This document shows, one piece after another, positions 27,326-36,660 of a stretch of DNA of 64,000 nucleotides. The translations under genes were made by a program, and so were the position numbers. Numbering within the stretch: position 1 is the first letter of the stretch; every line of letters starts with the position of its first letter. The stretch lies in NCBI RefSeq assembly GCF_019947135.1, contig NZ_JAGSHT010000007.1:1-64000 (forward strand), written 5' to 3'. Under the pieces are notes generated by a model. The model was given only the letters and a program-made list of their open reading frames with translations, did no database searches and was not told where the DNA came from. The stretch comes from Occultella gossypii (GTDB lineage Bacteria > Actinomycetota > Actinomycetes > Actinomycetales > Beutenbergiaceae).

Positions 27326-30073
27326 TCAGAGGAGGTCGCGCTCCACAGCGATCCGGACCGCCTCCCGCCGCCCGGACGCGCCCAGTTTGCGGTAGACGGC
27401 ACGCATGTGCGTCTTGACCGTGTTCGCCGAGACGAACAGGGACCGTCCGATCTCGGCGGCCGTCATGGGCGAGCGGAGGTAGGTCAGGACCGTCATCTCC
27501 CGGTCCGTGAGTTCCCAGAACGAGGGCGACCGGCGGAGCGGGACCCGATCTCGCATTCGCGTGACGAGCTCGCCGACGGTCGTGCCGTACTGGGTTCCCC
27601 AGGCCAGGTGCTCGGACAGCAACGGAGCGATGGCGTTCCCGTGAAGCACGAGCGGGCGCGTCAGATCCGACTCGAACGATATCCGGAGCGTCCGCTCGAG
27701 CAGCACATGGGCCTCTTCCACCGCCCCCTCCTCGGCGGACATCAATGCCTCGGTCAGATTCGCGTACATCGCGATGTGCGCGGTCCGCCGCGAGGCGGGG
27801 ATGCCGGCCAGCACGGCACGTGCGTCCGCGTACGAGCCGGCGCGCCGGTGCAGGTCCGCGATCCAGACGAGGATGCTGGACTCGAGTTGGCCGGGGTCCA
27901 TCACGGTGACCCTGGCCAACGCGGCGACCGGGTCACCCAGGACGTCTTCGCGTATCGCCTCCACTATCTCCGCGATCGGCTCGGTGAGCCTGCCACCCCC
28001 GTCGTCCGGATCAGGCTGCGCCGTCACCCGAGCGACCTCGACGAGCGCGGCGTCGTCCGTGGACAGCCCGACGATCATCAGGACCAACGCCGCCCGCCTG
28101 CGGAGGTTTCCCTGCCGGGGCTGGGCCCGCCGGATGGCCTCCTCCAGATGCCCGCGAGCCTGCTCGGTGTGATCGCGCCAGTACTCGGCCACACCCAGGA
28201 CGAGATGAGCCGGGACGAGCGAACTGGAACCGGCCCGCCCGGCGCGTCGGCCGTCGTCGACCGCGGCACGCGCCAGCCGTGCGGCCTCGTCGAAGCGACC
28301 GAGGATCCACAGTGGGACCGGCGCCATGGCGGTGCTCGCCGCTGCGAGCTCGTGCAGATCGCAGCCGGAGGCGAGGTCCTCGGCCCGCTGGAGGTCCGCC
28401 AGGGCACCGGCGGGATCGTCGTCCAGCCGAACTGCCGTTTCACCGAGCAGGAAATGCGCGAAAGCCTCGACCGCACGGTCCCCGGTGTCGTCGGACGGAA
28501 GGAGTTCGCGGACCCGGTCGCGTGCTGTGACCACCTCCGTATCCCGGCCTGCCACGAACAACTGGAGCAGGGCGTCCACGAGTTCGACGTGGCGTGCGCG
28601 TTCCGTCGGCAACGTCGCGGCCCGGGCCTGTGCGCGCGCCCTCGTCGCGCTGCTCGTGCTGCGCTGGTCGAGGAACTCGCAGAGCGCGAGCACCAGCAGG
28701 ATCTCGGCGTCATCGGCCTCGGCCGACGGTAGTTGTGCGCACAGGCGCCGGAGGAGCTCCGTCTCGCCGCGGAGCAGCCGATCCGGCCATTGCGCGAGCA
28801 CCAACTCGAGCGCGAAGGTGCCATCCCCGCCCGCCACGGCGAGCGAGACCGCGAGCGGCACATCGACCGGAGCCCAGTACCGGGCGGCCCGGCGACGCAG
28901 GCTCAGCGCCGCCTCCGGATCGTTGCGCTGCAGGATCGCCCGGCACTGCGACGCGAACAACGCGTGCCAGCGGAACTCCTGCTCGTCACCCCCGAGCGCG
29001 GTCAGGAAGACGCCGAGCCGAACGCACTCCTCCAGGAGTGCTGCCCCGTGCGGATGGAGCACCTCGGCCAGGTCGCCTCTGATCCGGTCACCGATGGTGG
29101 CGTGCAGGATGAACTCGGCCAGCTCCGGGCGCAGTGTGCCGAGGATCTCGTCCGTGAGGTACCCGGTCAACGGCAGTTCCGCCCCGCCCATGGCCTGCAG
29201 CCGACCGTGCCGGTCCGTCGAGGCGCCGAGCGCCACGATCGCCATCCGGGTCGCGACGGGCCAACCACCGGTCGACTCGAGCAGGAGGTCGGTGTCCGGT
29301 TCGTCCAGCTCGAGCCCGGACTGCACTGCCAGGGCGGCTACCTCCGCCCGGTCGAAGCACAGGTCGGCCTCCCGAAGTTCTCCGAGTTCGCCGTCCAGAC
29401 GGCGCTTGTGCACGGGCAGGTTCGGGTCGGACCGGCCGGACAGGATGAGCCGCAGGTTCGGGGGCGCGAACCGCATCAGCCGGCCGACCACCTCCCGGGA
29501 AGCCACGTCATCCACGGCGTGCAGGTCGTCGATGATCAGCACGATCGGCGTCCGGAGTTCCTCCAGCGCCGTCAGTAGCGCGTCGTATTGTTCGGGATCC
29601 ACCCGGTACCGTGGCACCAGCGCCAACAGGCGAGCCCCGTCGGATCGTCCGGACCGGCGCACCGCGGTCCGGAGTGCGTTGACCAGGCCACGGAACAACC
29701 TGCGTGGGTCGTTGTCGAACTCGTCGATGGTCAACCAGGCGACGGTTGCGTCCGTCCTCGAACACCACATCGTCAGCAGGGTGGACTTGCCGTAGCCCGC
29801 GGGTGCGGTCACGAGCGTGAGCGGGTGGTCGGCCACGCACTCGGTCAGCCGGTCCAGGAGCCCGCGGCGCTCAAGCAGGTGCGCCCCGACGTTCGGGACC
29901 TCGATCTTCGCGGACGGTGTCGTCGTCGCCCAGGCCATGTCGCCGTCGGGCTCCGGAGATGTCTCCTCGCGGGCAGCCAGGTCGAAGAGCGGGTGCCGAA
30001 CGCCCGTTGCACCCGAGTCCGCCATGACGCGTTCGGCGTCCTCGCGTGCCCCCCTGAGCCCATCCGAGATCAT
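27326..30073 (-). CDS. LAL/MalT-type LuxR regulator 1
   Basis: About 915 residues. An STAND-type NTPase has Walker A APAGYGKST (residues ~90-98) and Walker B IVLIIDDLHAVDD. A long helical TPR-like sensor region follows. The C-terminal LuxR helix-turn-helix reads LTDREMTVLTYLRSPMTAAE, then IGRSLFVSANTVKTHMRAVY, then RKLGASGRREAVRIA. Such proteins bind ATP and an inducer, oligomerise and activate transcription. The ATG at 30073 has an AGGA site 7 nt upstream; Met at 30025 or 29938 remains possible, and an in-frame start exists at 30208. No convincing copy of the regional palindrome was found upstream, unlike the other two LuxR genes. It lies 144 bp downstream of the GAP-family gene. Confidence 0.9.
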   Translation of the reverse strand: MISDGLRGAREDAERVMADSGATGVRHPLFDLAAREETSPEPDGDMAWATTTPSAKIEVPNVGAHLLERRGLLDRLTECVADHPLTLVTAPAGYGKSTLLTMWCSRTDATVAWLTIDEFDNDPRRLFRGLVNALRTAVRRSGRSDGARLLALVPRYRVDPEQYDALLTALEELRTPIVLIIDDLHAVDDVASREVVGRLMRFAPPNLRLILSGRSDPNLPVHKRRLDGELGELREADLCFDRAEVAALAVQSGLELDEPDTDLLLESTGGWPVATRMAIVALGASTDRHGRLQAMGGAELPLTGYLTDEILGTLRPELAEFILHATIGDRIRGDLAEVLHPHGAALLEECVRLGVFLTALGGDEQEFRWHALFASQCRAILQRNDPEAALSLRRRAARYWAPVDVPLAVSLAVAGGDGTFALELVLAQWPDRLLRGETELLRRLCAQLPSAEADDAEILLVLALCEFLDQRSTSSATRARAQARAATLPTERARHVELVDALLQLFVAGRDTEVVTARDRVRELLPSDDTGDRAVEAFAHFLLGETAVRLDDDPAGALADLQRAEDLASGCDLHELAAASTAMAPVPLWILGRFDEAARLARAAVDDGRRAGRAGSSSLVPAHLVLGVAEYWRDHTEQARGHLEEAIRRAQPRQGNLRRRAALVLMIVGLSTDDAALVEVARVTAQPDPDDGGGRLTEPIAEIVEAIREDVLGDPVAALARVTVMDPGQLESSILVWIADLHRRAGSYADARAVLAGIPASRRTAHIAMYANLTEALMSAEEGAVEEAHVLLERTLRISFESDLTRPLVLHGNAIAPLLSEHLAWGTQYGTTVGELVTRMRDRVPLRRSPSFWELTDREMTVLTYLRSPMTAAEIGRSLFVSANTVKTHMRAVYRKLGASGRREAVRIAVERDLL

Positions 30074-30217
30074 CCGGTCGTCCTGCCCGAGTCCCCAGCC
30101 ATGACTGACGCACACCGCCTCGTGCCCGTCCCCCTGCAGCCATCCAAGCGAGCGCGTCACATCCCTGTCAACAGGCCCGCCCTCGCGGGTCACGCGTGAG
30201 CGCGGCACGACGACACG

Positions 30218-30892
30218 TCAGACGAGGATGGCGATCGCATCCCCGATCACCTTGGTTCCCAGGACCAGTAGCAGGACGGACATGATGACGGCGTTGTTCG
30301 CCAACATCCAGGCCCGCATGCCCTCGAGCAGCCGCGCCGCCCGCTCGCCCATCACGAGGTAGAGGACCACCGGGAGGATGACACCGATGCTGGCCACCAC
30401 GGTGAACACCGCCAGGGCCACGAACTGATCGCCGCGGGCACCTGTGGCGTGCGCGATCGCGGTCGCCCCCGCGACGACCAGGAGCAGGTTCTTCGGGTTG
30501 ATGCCGCCCAGCAGGAACGCGAGACCGAACGCTTTGACGGGGGTGAACGTCTCGATCGCGGCCATCCACTTCGGCGCCACCGGCTCAACGTCGCTGCCGG
30601 GCCGGCCATGCCACTGCTTCACCGCGAGGAACAGCAGCCCCAGGCCGAGTGCCAGCTTCAACAGGCCCACCCAGACGGGCGTGGCGCCGTCGTCCCCGCC
30701 GGCCGTGTCGCCGACGAGGAGCAGCACGACCGATCCGACCACGGCGATGCCCGCGACCCATCCGAGCACGAACGCGATGCCGTTCGACCTGGCCCGCGCG
30801 GAGACCAGCATCAACACGACCGCCACGATCGGCATCGGGGAGACCATCACACCGACCGCTATCGGCAACGACTGACCGATCGCCTCGCCCAT
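30218..30892 (-). CDS. GAP family (Sap/SfLAP-like) membrane protein
   Basis: 224 residues with about six membrane helices in the LysE-like arrangement of the GAP/Sap family (sulfolipid-addressing protein): LPIAVGVMVSPMPIVAVVLM, then GLAFLLGGINPKNLLLVVAG. Mycobacterial relatives act in glycolipid export; here the substrate is unknown. An AGGAGG ribosome site 7 nt upstream fixes the ATG at 30892. The palindrome at 30978 lies upstream, with a GAGGAT -10 22 bp from it on this strand. Confidence 0.88.
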   Translation of the reverse strand: MGEAIGQSLPIAVGVMVSPMPIVAVVLMLVSARARSNGIAFVLGWVAGIAVVGSVVLLLVGDTAGGDDGATPVWVGLLKLALGLGLLFLAVKQWHGRPGSDVEPVAPKWMAAIETFTPVKAFGLAFLLGGINPKNLLLVVAGATAIAHATGARGDQFVALAVFTVVASIGVILPVVLYLVMGERAARLLEGMRAWMLANNAVIMSVLLLVLGTKVIGDAIAILV

Positions 30893-30977
30893 CCCGGGCC
30901 TCCTCGTCCTCGCCACACCGACCGCCATGGCCGGATCCCGACCCCTGTCATCCTCGCCCGGTCCGCCGGCGGCGCAC

Positions 30978-30994
30978 TCATCCCGAACGGGTGG
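30978..30994. promoter_or_regulatory. 17-bp regional palindrome (one mismatch)
   Basis: TCATCC-CGAAC-GGGTGG. It lies between the divergent GAP-family gene and small-protein copy 2. GAGGAT (minus strand, 22 bp away) and GAGACT (plus strand, 23 bp away) are possible -10 elements, so the site could serve both genes. Confidence 0.6.
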
Positions 30995-31102
30995 TTCGCA
31001 GTTCTGTCGACGCGGGTGAGACTCGGAACCTGGTCCGCACCGTCGGCGCCCCGCCCGTTCCCCGGACCGTCCTCGGTCACGACGATGCCGAAGGAGGTCA
31101 GC

Positions 31103-31312
31103 GTGCTCTACCAGGTCCTCGTGGACGGTGCCGTGCGCCCCGATCGGCTCATCGGCATCGACTTCGTCAGCGTCACACCGATCGCTGATCAAACGCTGCT
31201 GGCCTGCGCGGTGCCAGATCCGGAGGGTGTGGCCGAACTAGTCAGCGTGCTGACCGACCACGGTCTGCGGTTCGAGCGGCTCTGCCGGATCCTCGACGTC
31301 CGGCCGTTCTGA
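31103..31312 (+). CDS. Small protein of the four-member family (copy 2)
   Basis: 69 residues from a GTG at 31103, preceded by a strong AAGGAGG site 5 nt upstream: MLYQVLVDGAVRPDRLIGID, then TLLACAVPDPEGVAELVSVL, then HGLRFERLCRILDV. It aligns along its full length with copies 1 and 3 and more loosely with copy 4. Divergent from the GAP-family gene, with a palindrome between them. Function unknown. Confidence 0.78.
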   Translation: MLYQVLVDGAVRPDRLIGIDFVSVTPIADQTLLACAVPDPEGVAELVSVLTDHGLRFERLCRILDVRPF

Positions 31313-31318
31313 GCTGTC

Positions 31319-31335
31319 TCATCACGTTGGGGTGA
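31319..31335. promoter_or_regulatory. 17-bp regional palindrome (one mismatch)
   Basis: TCATCA-CGTTG-GGGTGA, starting 7 bp after the stop of small-protein copy 2. A CAGGCT -10-like element begins 22 bp downstream (31358-31363), pointing at the DUF7144-SulP-MscS operon. Confidence 0.65.
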
Positions 31336-31418
31336 GGCAGTCGTTCCGGCCACGTTCCAGGCTGGAGACGACCGGGTCCCGCGGTGGGTGCCGGACCGAT
31401 GAAAGGCAGGTGTGGACG

Positions 31419-31817
31419 ATGGCGAGGAAGGTGACCGCCTGGGTCGGCTGGATCTGGTTCGCCGGCCTGATCATGCTCAGTTCCGGGGTGTTCAATCTGC
31501 TCAGCGGGATCTACGCGGTGGGTGCACGAGACATCGGCATCGTCGAGGTCGGCACCCAGATCCTGCTCCTGGACGTCAACTCCTGGGGCTGGATCCACAT
31601 CGCGATCGGTGTCCTGCTGATCGTGGTCGGCATCTGCCTGCTCGCCGGGCAGGGCTGGGCCCGGATCGGCGCCGTGGTCGTGGTCGGCCTGAACATGATG
31701 ACCCAGTTCCTCTACCTACCACTGACACCGTGGTGGTCGATCGTCGTGATCGCCCTCGACATGGTCGTCCTGTGGGCGCTCGTCGTACACGGCGAGGAAG
31801 CCGAACAGGCGTCGTGA
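31419..31817 (+). CDS. DUF7144 family membrane protein
   Basis: 132 residues with four membrane helices: VGWIWFAGLIMLSSGVFNLL, then WGWIHIAIGVLLIVVGICLL, then WARIGAVVVVGLNMMTQFLY, then WWSIVVIALDMVVLWALVV. The layout matches DUF7144. No activity is known. It is first gene of a four-gene operon (DUF7144, membrane protein, SulP, MscS) joined by overlaps or 2-bp gaps and preceded by the palindrome at 31319. Confidence 0.85.
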   Translation: MARKVTAWVGWIWFAGLIMLSSGVFNLLSGIYAVGARDIGIVEVGTQILLLDVNSWGWIHIAIGVLLIVVGICLLAGQGWARIGAVVVVGLNMMTQFLYLPLTPWWSIVVIALDMVVLWALVVHGEEAEQAS

Positions 31818-32530
31818 CCGCACCGCAGGAGCCCGACGGCGGGACTGCTCCACCGGTGCGGGCGCGGCTGTTCCAGGGTTCCGGCGCCGGCCTCGCCGGC
31901 CTGCTCTTCGCGGTCCTGTTCGTCGTCGGTTTCGTGGTCCTCGACCAGGTGCCGGACTCGGCGACCCACGATGAGCTCACCGCCTACTACGAGGGTGCCG
32001 GCGGCAGCGCCGTGATCGTGGCCGGGTTCTATCTCGTGCCGTTCTCGGGCCTGGCCTTCCTGTGGTTCATCGCCGCATCCCGGCACCGGCTGCGTTCCCT
32101 CGCGCGCCGGGAGGACCCGTTGCTCGACACGGTGCAGATCACGTCCGGTGTGCTGTTCGTCGCGATGATCTTCGTCGCGGCCGCCGCAGCGGTGACGGGC
32201 GTCTCCGCGGTCCGTCTCAACGGCTCGAACGCCGCCGCCGATCTCGTCACGCTCGAGCAGGCCTCGACGATGACGTCCTACGCGCAGACCCTGCTGTTGA
32301 TCTACGCATTCCGCACGGCCGGTGTGTTCATCCTGGCCAGCACGACCCGTGGCTTGCGGGCGAAACTGTTCCCGCTCTGGTTCGCGGCCCTGAGCTACCT
32401 GGCAGTCGCGGTGCTGCTGCTGTCGCTGACGTCCGTGCGCGCCGTCGTCCTCGTGGTCCCGGTGTGGGTAGCCGCAGCCTCTGCCGTCATCTTGTTCCGG
32501 CGGGCCACCGGTCAGTTGGAGGTCGCCTGA
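31814..32530 (+). CDS. Integral membrane protein of unknown function
   Basis: 238 residues with about six hydrophobic segments, for example GLAGLLFAVLFVVGFVVLD and LWFAALSYLAVAVLLLSLT, and a conserved-looking FYLVPFSGLAFLWFIAASR. No family was recognised with confidence. The start is GTG, overlapping the DUF7144 stop by 4 bp. Translational coupling to both neighbours suggests it works with DUF7144 or the downstream SulP carrier. Confidence 0.75.
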   Translation: MTAPQEPDGGTAPPVRARLFQGSGAGLAGLLFAVLFVVGFVVLDQVPDSATHDELTAYYEGAGGSAVIVAGFYLVPFSGLAFLWFIAASRHRLRSLARREDPLLDTVQITSGVLFVAMIFVAAAAAVTGVSAVRLNGSNAAADLVTLEQASTMTSYAQTLLLIYAFRTAGVFILASTTRGLRAKLFPLWFAALSYLAVAVLLLSLTSVRAVVLVVPVWVAAASAVILFRRATGQLEVA

Positions 32531-32532
32531 CC

Positions 32533-34266
32533 ATGTCCCCCGCATCCGGGGCCGGGCGCGTGCCAGTGCTCTTCGGCTCGCTGCGCGGCTACCAGGGCCA
32601 GTGGCTCCGCCGCGACCTGGTCGCCGGGCTCACGGTCTGGGCGGTGATGGTGCCGGAGGCGTTCGCATACGCGACGATCGCCGGCGTGCCGCCGGTGGTC
32701 GGCCTCTACGCGGCAGTACCAGCACTGATCGCGTATGCCGCATTCGGCTCCTCGCGACACCTGGTGGTCGGTCCGATGTCCGCCACGGCGGCCCTCTCCG
32801 CGGCGACGATCGCCGAGTTCGCACCCGGGAACTCCGACGCCTTCATCGTCCTGACGACCGTGCTCGCGGTCGTCACCGGTGTGCTCGCGATCCTGGCCGG
32901 ACTGGCCCGGCTCGGCTTCGTGGCGACGTTCATCTCGGAGCCGGTCCTCAAGGGCTTCATCGTGGGCCTGGCGCTGACGATCATCATCGGGCAGCTCCCG
33001 AAGCTGTTCGGGGTCGAGGGCGGCGGAGAGGGCGCGATCGGCAAATTCGTCCAGGTGCTCGGGGAGCTTGGCCAGCTCTCGGTTCTGACGACCGTCATCG
33101 GCGTGCTGTCCCTGGTGATCGTGCTGGCCTTGAAGCGATGGCTCCCGGTGGTGCCGGCGTCCTTGGCCGTGGTGCTGGTCGGGATCGTCACGGTCCACGT
33201 ATTCGGTCTGAGCGATCGCCTCGACGTGGTCGGCGAGATCGACCCGGGCCTGCCGACTCTTGGCCTGCCGTCCACGACTTGGAACGACTACGCCCAGCTG
33301 GCCGGTCCCGCCGTCGGCGTCATGCTGATCGCGTTCGCCGAGGGGTTGGGAGCGGCGAAGACGTACGCCGCGAGGAACGGCTACGAGGTGGACGCGAACC
33401 GGGAACTCATCGGCCTCGGCGCCGCGAACCTCGGCTCCGGGCTGGCCTCCGGCATGGTGGTCAACGGAAGCCTGTCCAAGACCGCGGTGAACGGCTCGGC
33501 CGGTGCCCGCTCGCAGGTGAGCGGCCTCGTCGTGGCCGCACTGAGCCTGATCACGCTGCTGTTCCTGACCGCGCTGTTCGAGGAGTTGCCGGAGGCGGTG
33601 CTGGCTGCCGTGGTCATCTGTGCGGTCATCGAGATGGTCGACACGAAGGCGATCGTGCGGCTCTACCGGGTCTGGACCCCGCGCCTGGGCGGCACCTATG
33701 GCTCCGCCGCGCGCGCCGACTTCATCGGGGCGGTCGCCGCACTGCTCGGGGTCCTCGTCTTCGACACCCTGCCCGGTCTCATCATCGGCATCGTGACCTC
33801 GATCCTGCTCCTGCTGTACCGCGCATCGCGCCCGAGCGTGCGCCGCCTCACCGACGTGGACGGCAACTGGGTGGACGCACAGGCGCATGCCGACCATCCG
33901 GTGGACCCGGCGGTGCTGGTGGTCCGGGTGGAGTCGGGACTGTTCTTCGCGAACGCCGACCATGTCAAGGACGAGATCCTCCGTCGGCGCACACCACAGA
34001 CCCGACTGGTGGTCCTGGATGCCCAGACCACGCCGTTCGTCGACGTCAGCGGCGCGACCGCGCTGGCGGAACTGACCGACGACCTGGCTCGGGACCATGT
34101 CGCGTTCGCGATCGCAGGGAACATCGGTCAGGTCCGGGATGTCCTGCGCGCCGATCGCGCCGGCGGTCCCCGACCGTTCGCCACGGTCGCCGAGGCGATC
34201 GGCGTGCTCGGGGCAGGCTCCGGCTCGGAAGCCAGCTGGGACGATCCGAGACCGGCCGAGCCGTGA
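32533..34266 (+). CDS. SulP family anion transporter (copy 2)
   Basis: 577 residues. The membrane part carries LVAGLTVWAVMVPEAFAYAT, VVGPMSATAALSAATIAEF and SGMVVNGSLSKTAVNGSAGA; the C-terminal STAS domain spans residues ~450-560 with LVVRVESGLFFANADHVKDE and VVLDAQTTPFVDVSGATAL. That Ser in the DVSG loop is the usual STAS phosphorylation or binding position. It is only distantly similar to copy 1, so this is not a recent duplication. It begins 2 bp after the upstream gene and overlaps mscS by 4 bp. Confidence 0.94.
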   Translation: MSPASGAGRVPVLFGSLRGYQGQWLRRDLVAGLTVWAVMVPEAFAYATIAGVPPVVGLYAAVPALIAYAAFGSSRHLVVGPMSATAALSAATIAEFAPGNSDAFIVLTTVLAVVTGVLAILAGLARLGFVATFISEPVLKGFIVGLALTIIIGQLPKLFGVEGGGEGAIGKFVQVLGELGQLSVLTTVIGVLSLVIVLALKRWLPVVPASLAVVLVGIVTVHVFGLSDRLDVVGEIDPGLPTLGLPSTTWNDYAQLAGPAVGVMLIAFAEGLGAAKTYAARNGYEVDANRELIGLGAANLGSGLASGMVVNGSLSKTAVNGSAGARSQVSGLVVAALSLITLLFLTALFEELPEAVLAAVVICAVIEMVDTKAIVRLYRVWTPRLGGTYGSAARADFIGAVAALLGVLVFDTLPGLIIGIVTSILLLLYRASRPSVRRLTDVDGNWVDAQAHADHPVDPAVLVVRVESGLFFANADHVKDEILRRRTPQTRLVVLDAQTTPFVDVSGATALAELTDDLARDHVAFAIAGNIGQVRDVLRADRAGGPRPFATVAEAIGVLGAGSGSEASWDDPRPAEP

Positions 34267-35111
34267 TCGGCGCCGAGGGACAGAACCCGACGGACCAGCT
34301 GACCGAACTGGTGGACTCCGCGAGCCTGAACGGCTGGGACCTCCTCGTGGTCGTGATCGTGGTGATCCTCACCTGGGTCGGGTCACGTACGGGCCGGCGC
34401 ACGGTGATGCGGCTGCTCACCAAGACCGATGCGGTCCCCTACGAAGTGGCCTACACCTGCTCGCGCGCGGTGGGCTACTTCATCGTCCTGCTCGGGGTCG
34501 GGATCGCGCTGTCGGTCCTCGGCGCGCAGATCCAACCGGTGCTCGCCGCAGTGATCCTCATTGCGGTGGTGGCCTACTTCGCCCTGCGGGGCGTGGCCGA
34601 CAACTTCGGCGCGAGCCTGATCCTGCAGATGCGTAAACCCCTGCGCGTCGGCGACTGGGTCGAGACGGACGACCGCTGGGGCACCGTCACCGACATGAAC
34701 GCCCGATCCGTCGTGCTGCGGACCTCCGACGGGAAGGTGATCCACGTCCCGAACGCCCAGCTCCTCTCCGACCCCCTGGTGATCCAACCCGTCAAGGGGT
34801 CCGTACGTTCCGAGATCGAGGTCCGGACCACGGACGTAAGCAGGCTGACGGCGGTCGCCACGACCGCCGTCACGCTGGCCGCCGCCGTGGACGGGGTCCT
34901 CGCCGAGCCGGCCCCCGACCTGGTCTGGGTGGCGAGCACTCCGGAGCGGACCACCGGGCGGATCCGGGTCTGGCACGAGGCCGGTGCGAACACCAAGGTG
35001 GGCTCGAACGTGGTTCGCGTCGTCTCCGAGGGCCTCGCCGAAGCCGGCCTCACGGTGAGCCTCACCTCGCCTCCGCCGGCACCGCCGCTGAGTCCGGCGC
35101 CGTCGCTCTGA
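34263..35111 (+). CDS. MscS family mechanosensitive channel protein
   Basis: 282 residues. Two or three membrane helices lead into an MscS pore-lining segment (LRGVADNFGASLILQMRKPL) and the beta domain with the family motif RVGDWVETDDRWGTVTDMN and DGKVIHVPNAQLLSDP. A C-terminal alpha/beta domain and a Pro-rich end follow. It opens under membrane tension to release solutes. The start is GTG, overlapping the SulP stop. Its place in an anion-transporter operon fits a role in osmotic or ion balance. Confidence 0.93.
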   Translation: MIGAEGQNPTDQLTELVDSASLNGWDLLVVVIVVILTWVGSRTGRRTVMRLLTKTDAVPYEVAYTCSRAVGYFIVLLGVGIALSVLGAQIQPVLAAVILIAVVAYFALRGVADNFGASLILQMRKPLRVGDWVETDDRWGTVTDMNARSVVLRTSDGKVIHVPNAQLLSDPLVIQPVKGSVRSEIEVRTTDVSRLTAVATTAVTLAAAVDGVLAEPAPDLVWVASTPERTTGRIRVWHEAGANTKVGSNVVRVVSEGLAEAGLTVSLTSPPPAPPLSPAPSL

Positions 35112-35151
35112 CGCTATCCGCCACGCGGGTGGGCGCACGGCCCCGGCGCGA

Positions 35152-36042
35152 TCAGACGTCGGTCCGGGCCACCGGCGAGACGTGATGCCGGAACCGTACG
35201 TCCTGCCCGGGCCGGAGCTGACCGGCGGCGTCCCGTGCGGACTCGGTGAGCACCGCGATCACCGGGTATCCGCCGGTCACGGGATGGTCCGGCCCGAAGA
35301 TCAGCGGCTGTCCGTCGGGGGGCACCTGCACCGCGCCCGCCACCACCGGCTCCGAAGGAAGCTCGTCGTCGCGGGCGCGACTCAGCGGGGCGCCGCGCAG
35401 TCGCACCCCGACCCGGTCGCCGACGTCCGTGACCCGATACCGGCCGGCGAACAGCGTCCGCCAGGCGTCCTGCGTGAACCAGTCCCGGCGCGGCCCGGGC
35501 ATGGCGTCGAGCATGAACGCGGGGCCCGTCGGCGGGGCCTGGCCGGCGTCGATCGTCGCCAGGGCGGAGCGCGCCCACCCGACGGGCAGCACGTCGCCGC
35601 TGCGCAATGGCTCGGGACCGAGCCCGGACAGGACATCTGTCGAACGGGATCCGAGGACCTCTGGCACGGCGAGCCCACCGACGACCGCGAGGTAGGTGCG
35701 CAGGCCCCACCGCGGTATCCCGAGCCGCACGACGGATCCCGCCGCCACCGCAAGCACCTGGTGGGATGGCACCGCGGCGCCGTCGACGGTGGCCGGGGCG
35801 GACGCTCCCGTCAGGGCGAGGAGCAGATCGGACTCGGCCCGCACCGTCAGGCCACCCATGGTGACCTCCAGGGCGGCCGCGCCGTCGTCGTTGCCCAGCA
35901 GGCGGTTCGCGGCGATCAGCGCGCCCCGGTCGGCAGCGCCGGAGGGGGACACACCGAGCGCGGCGAACCCAGGACGGCCGAGGTCCTCGATCAGGGTGAG
36001 CCCACCACCTACCGCGAGTACGGTCAGAATTCGGTCGCTCAC
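35152..36042 (-). CDS. pxpC: 5-oxoprolinase subunit C (biotin-dependent carboxyltransferase family)
   Basis: 296 residues of the KipA/PxpC family: TLIEDLGRPGFAALGVSPSG near the start and IFGPDHPVTGGYPVIAVL near the end. With PxpA and PxpB it forms the ATP-dependent enzyme that opens 5-oxoproline to glutamate, a damage-clearing reaction. The start is GTG, overlapping the pxpB stop by 4 bp. Third gene of the pxpA-pxpB-pxpC operon; no regional palindrome precedes the operon, so it looks unrelated to the surrounding regulon. Confidence 0.93.
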   Translation of the reverse strand: MSDRILTVLAVGGGLTLIEDLGRPGFAALGVSPSGAADRGALIAANRLLGNDDGAAALEVTMGGLTVRAESDLLLALTGASAPATVDGAAVPSHQVLAVAAGSVVRLGIPRWGLRTYLAVVGGLAVPEVLGSRSTDVLSGLGPEPLRSGDVLPVGWARSALATIDAGQAPPTGPAFMLDAMPGPRRDWFTQDAWRTLFAGRYRVTDVGDRVGVRLRGAPLSRARDDELPSEPVVAGAVQVPPDGQPLIFGPDHPVTGGYPVIAVLTESARDAAGQLRPGQDVRFRHHVSPVARTDV

Positions 36043-36650
36043 CCGGCCACCTCGAACCGGACCCGCATTCCTGCCCGCAGCAGCGCCGGCGGGTCCGCGG
36101 TCACGTCGAACAGGGGCGCGTCGGTCCGCCCGAGCAGGCGCCAGCCGCCCGGGGAGGCGCGCGGGTAGACAGCGGTGCGGTCGGCGGCGATCGCGACCGA
36201 ACCGGCGGGCACCCTCAGCCTGGGTGTGATCAGCCGCGGCAGGTTCAGCGCCGGGTCGAGCCCGGAGAGGTAGCCGAAGCCCGGGGCGAATCCGATGAAG
36301 TCCACGATGTACTCGGGTGCGGTGTGCCGGGCGACCACCTCGGCCTCGGTCAGACCGGTGGCGCCCGCCACGTCCGTGAGATCCGCGCCGTCGTAATGCA
36401 CCGCGATCCGGACCAGGCCTCCCACCGGACGGGCAGTCGGCACGTCGTTGTCCAGGTCCCGTACCCGTGCGGCGACGCCCGGCAGGTGCGCGGCGGAGTC
36501 CGCGACCACGAGTACGGTACGGGCCGCGGGAACGACATCCACGATCCGGGGATCGGACGCGGCGGCCAGGGCCGCGGCGAGCGCATGCACCTGGGCGAGG
36601 GTCGCCACCTCGACTAGGACGGCGCGCTCGCCGCTGGGCCAGATCTGCAT
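36039..36650 (-). CDS. pxpB: 5-oxoprolinase subunit B
   Basis: 203 residues of the KipI/PxpB family: MQIWPSGERAVLVEVATLAQ at the N-terminus and the family block EYIVDFIGFAPGFGYLSGLD near residue 120, then VPAGSVAIAADRTAVYPRASP. The ATG at 36650 is chosen because a GAGGTGGG stretch lies just before it; a GTG three codons upstream is possible. It is 10 bp from pxpA and overlaps pxpC. Confidence 0.93.
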   Translation of the reverse strand: MQIWPSGERAVLVEVATLAQVHALAAALAAASDPRIVDVVPAARTVLVVADSAAHLPGVAARVRDLDNDVPTARPVGGLVRIAVHYDGADLTDVAGATGLTEAEVVARHTAPEYIVDFIGFAPGFGYLSGLDPALNLPRLITPRLRVPAGSVAIAADRTAVYPRASPGGWRLLGRTDAPLFDVTADPPALLRAGMRVRFEVAG

Positions 36651-36660
36651 CGGTCCCACC

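Noticed and set aside
30074-30217. A possible regional palindrome upstream of LuxR 1
   Set aside because: The best candidate (TCGCGG-GTCAC-GCGTGA) has three mismatches in the first arm and one in the second, and no -10 at the usual distance, so it was not counted.
24411-34266. The two SulP genes as a recent duplication
   Set aside because: Their proteins share only family-level motifs and have different tails and neighbours.
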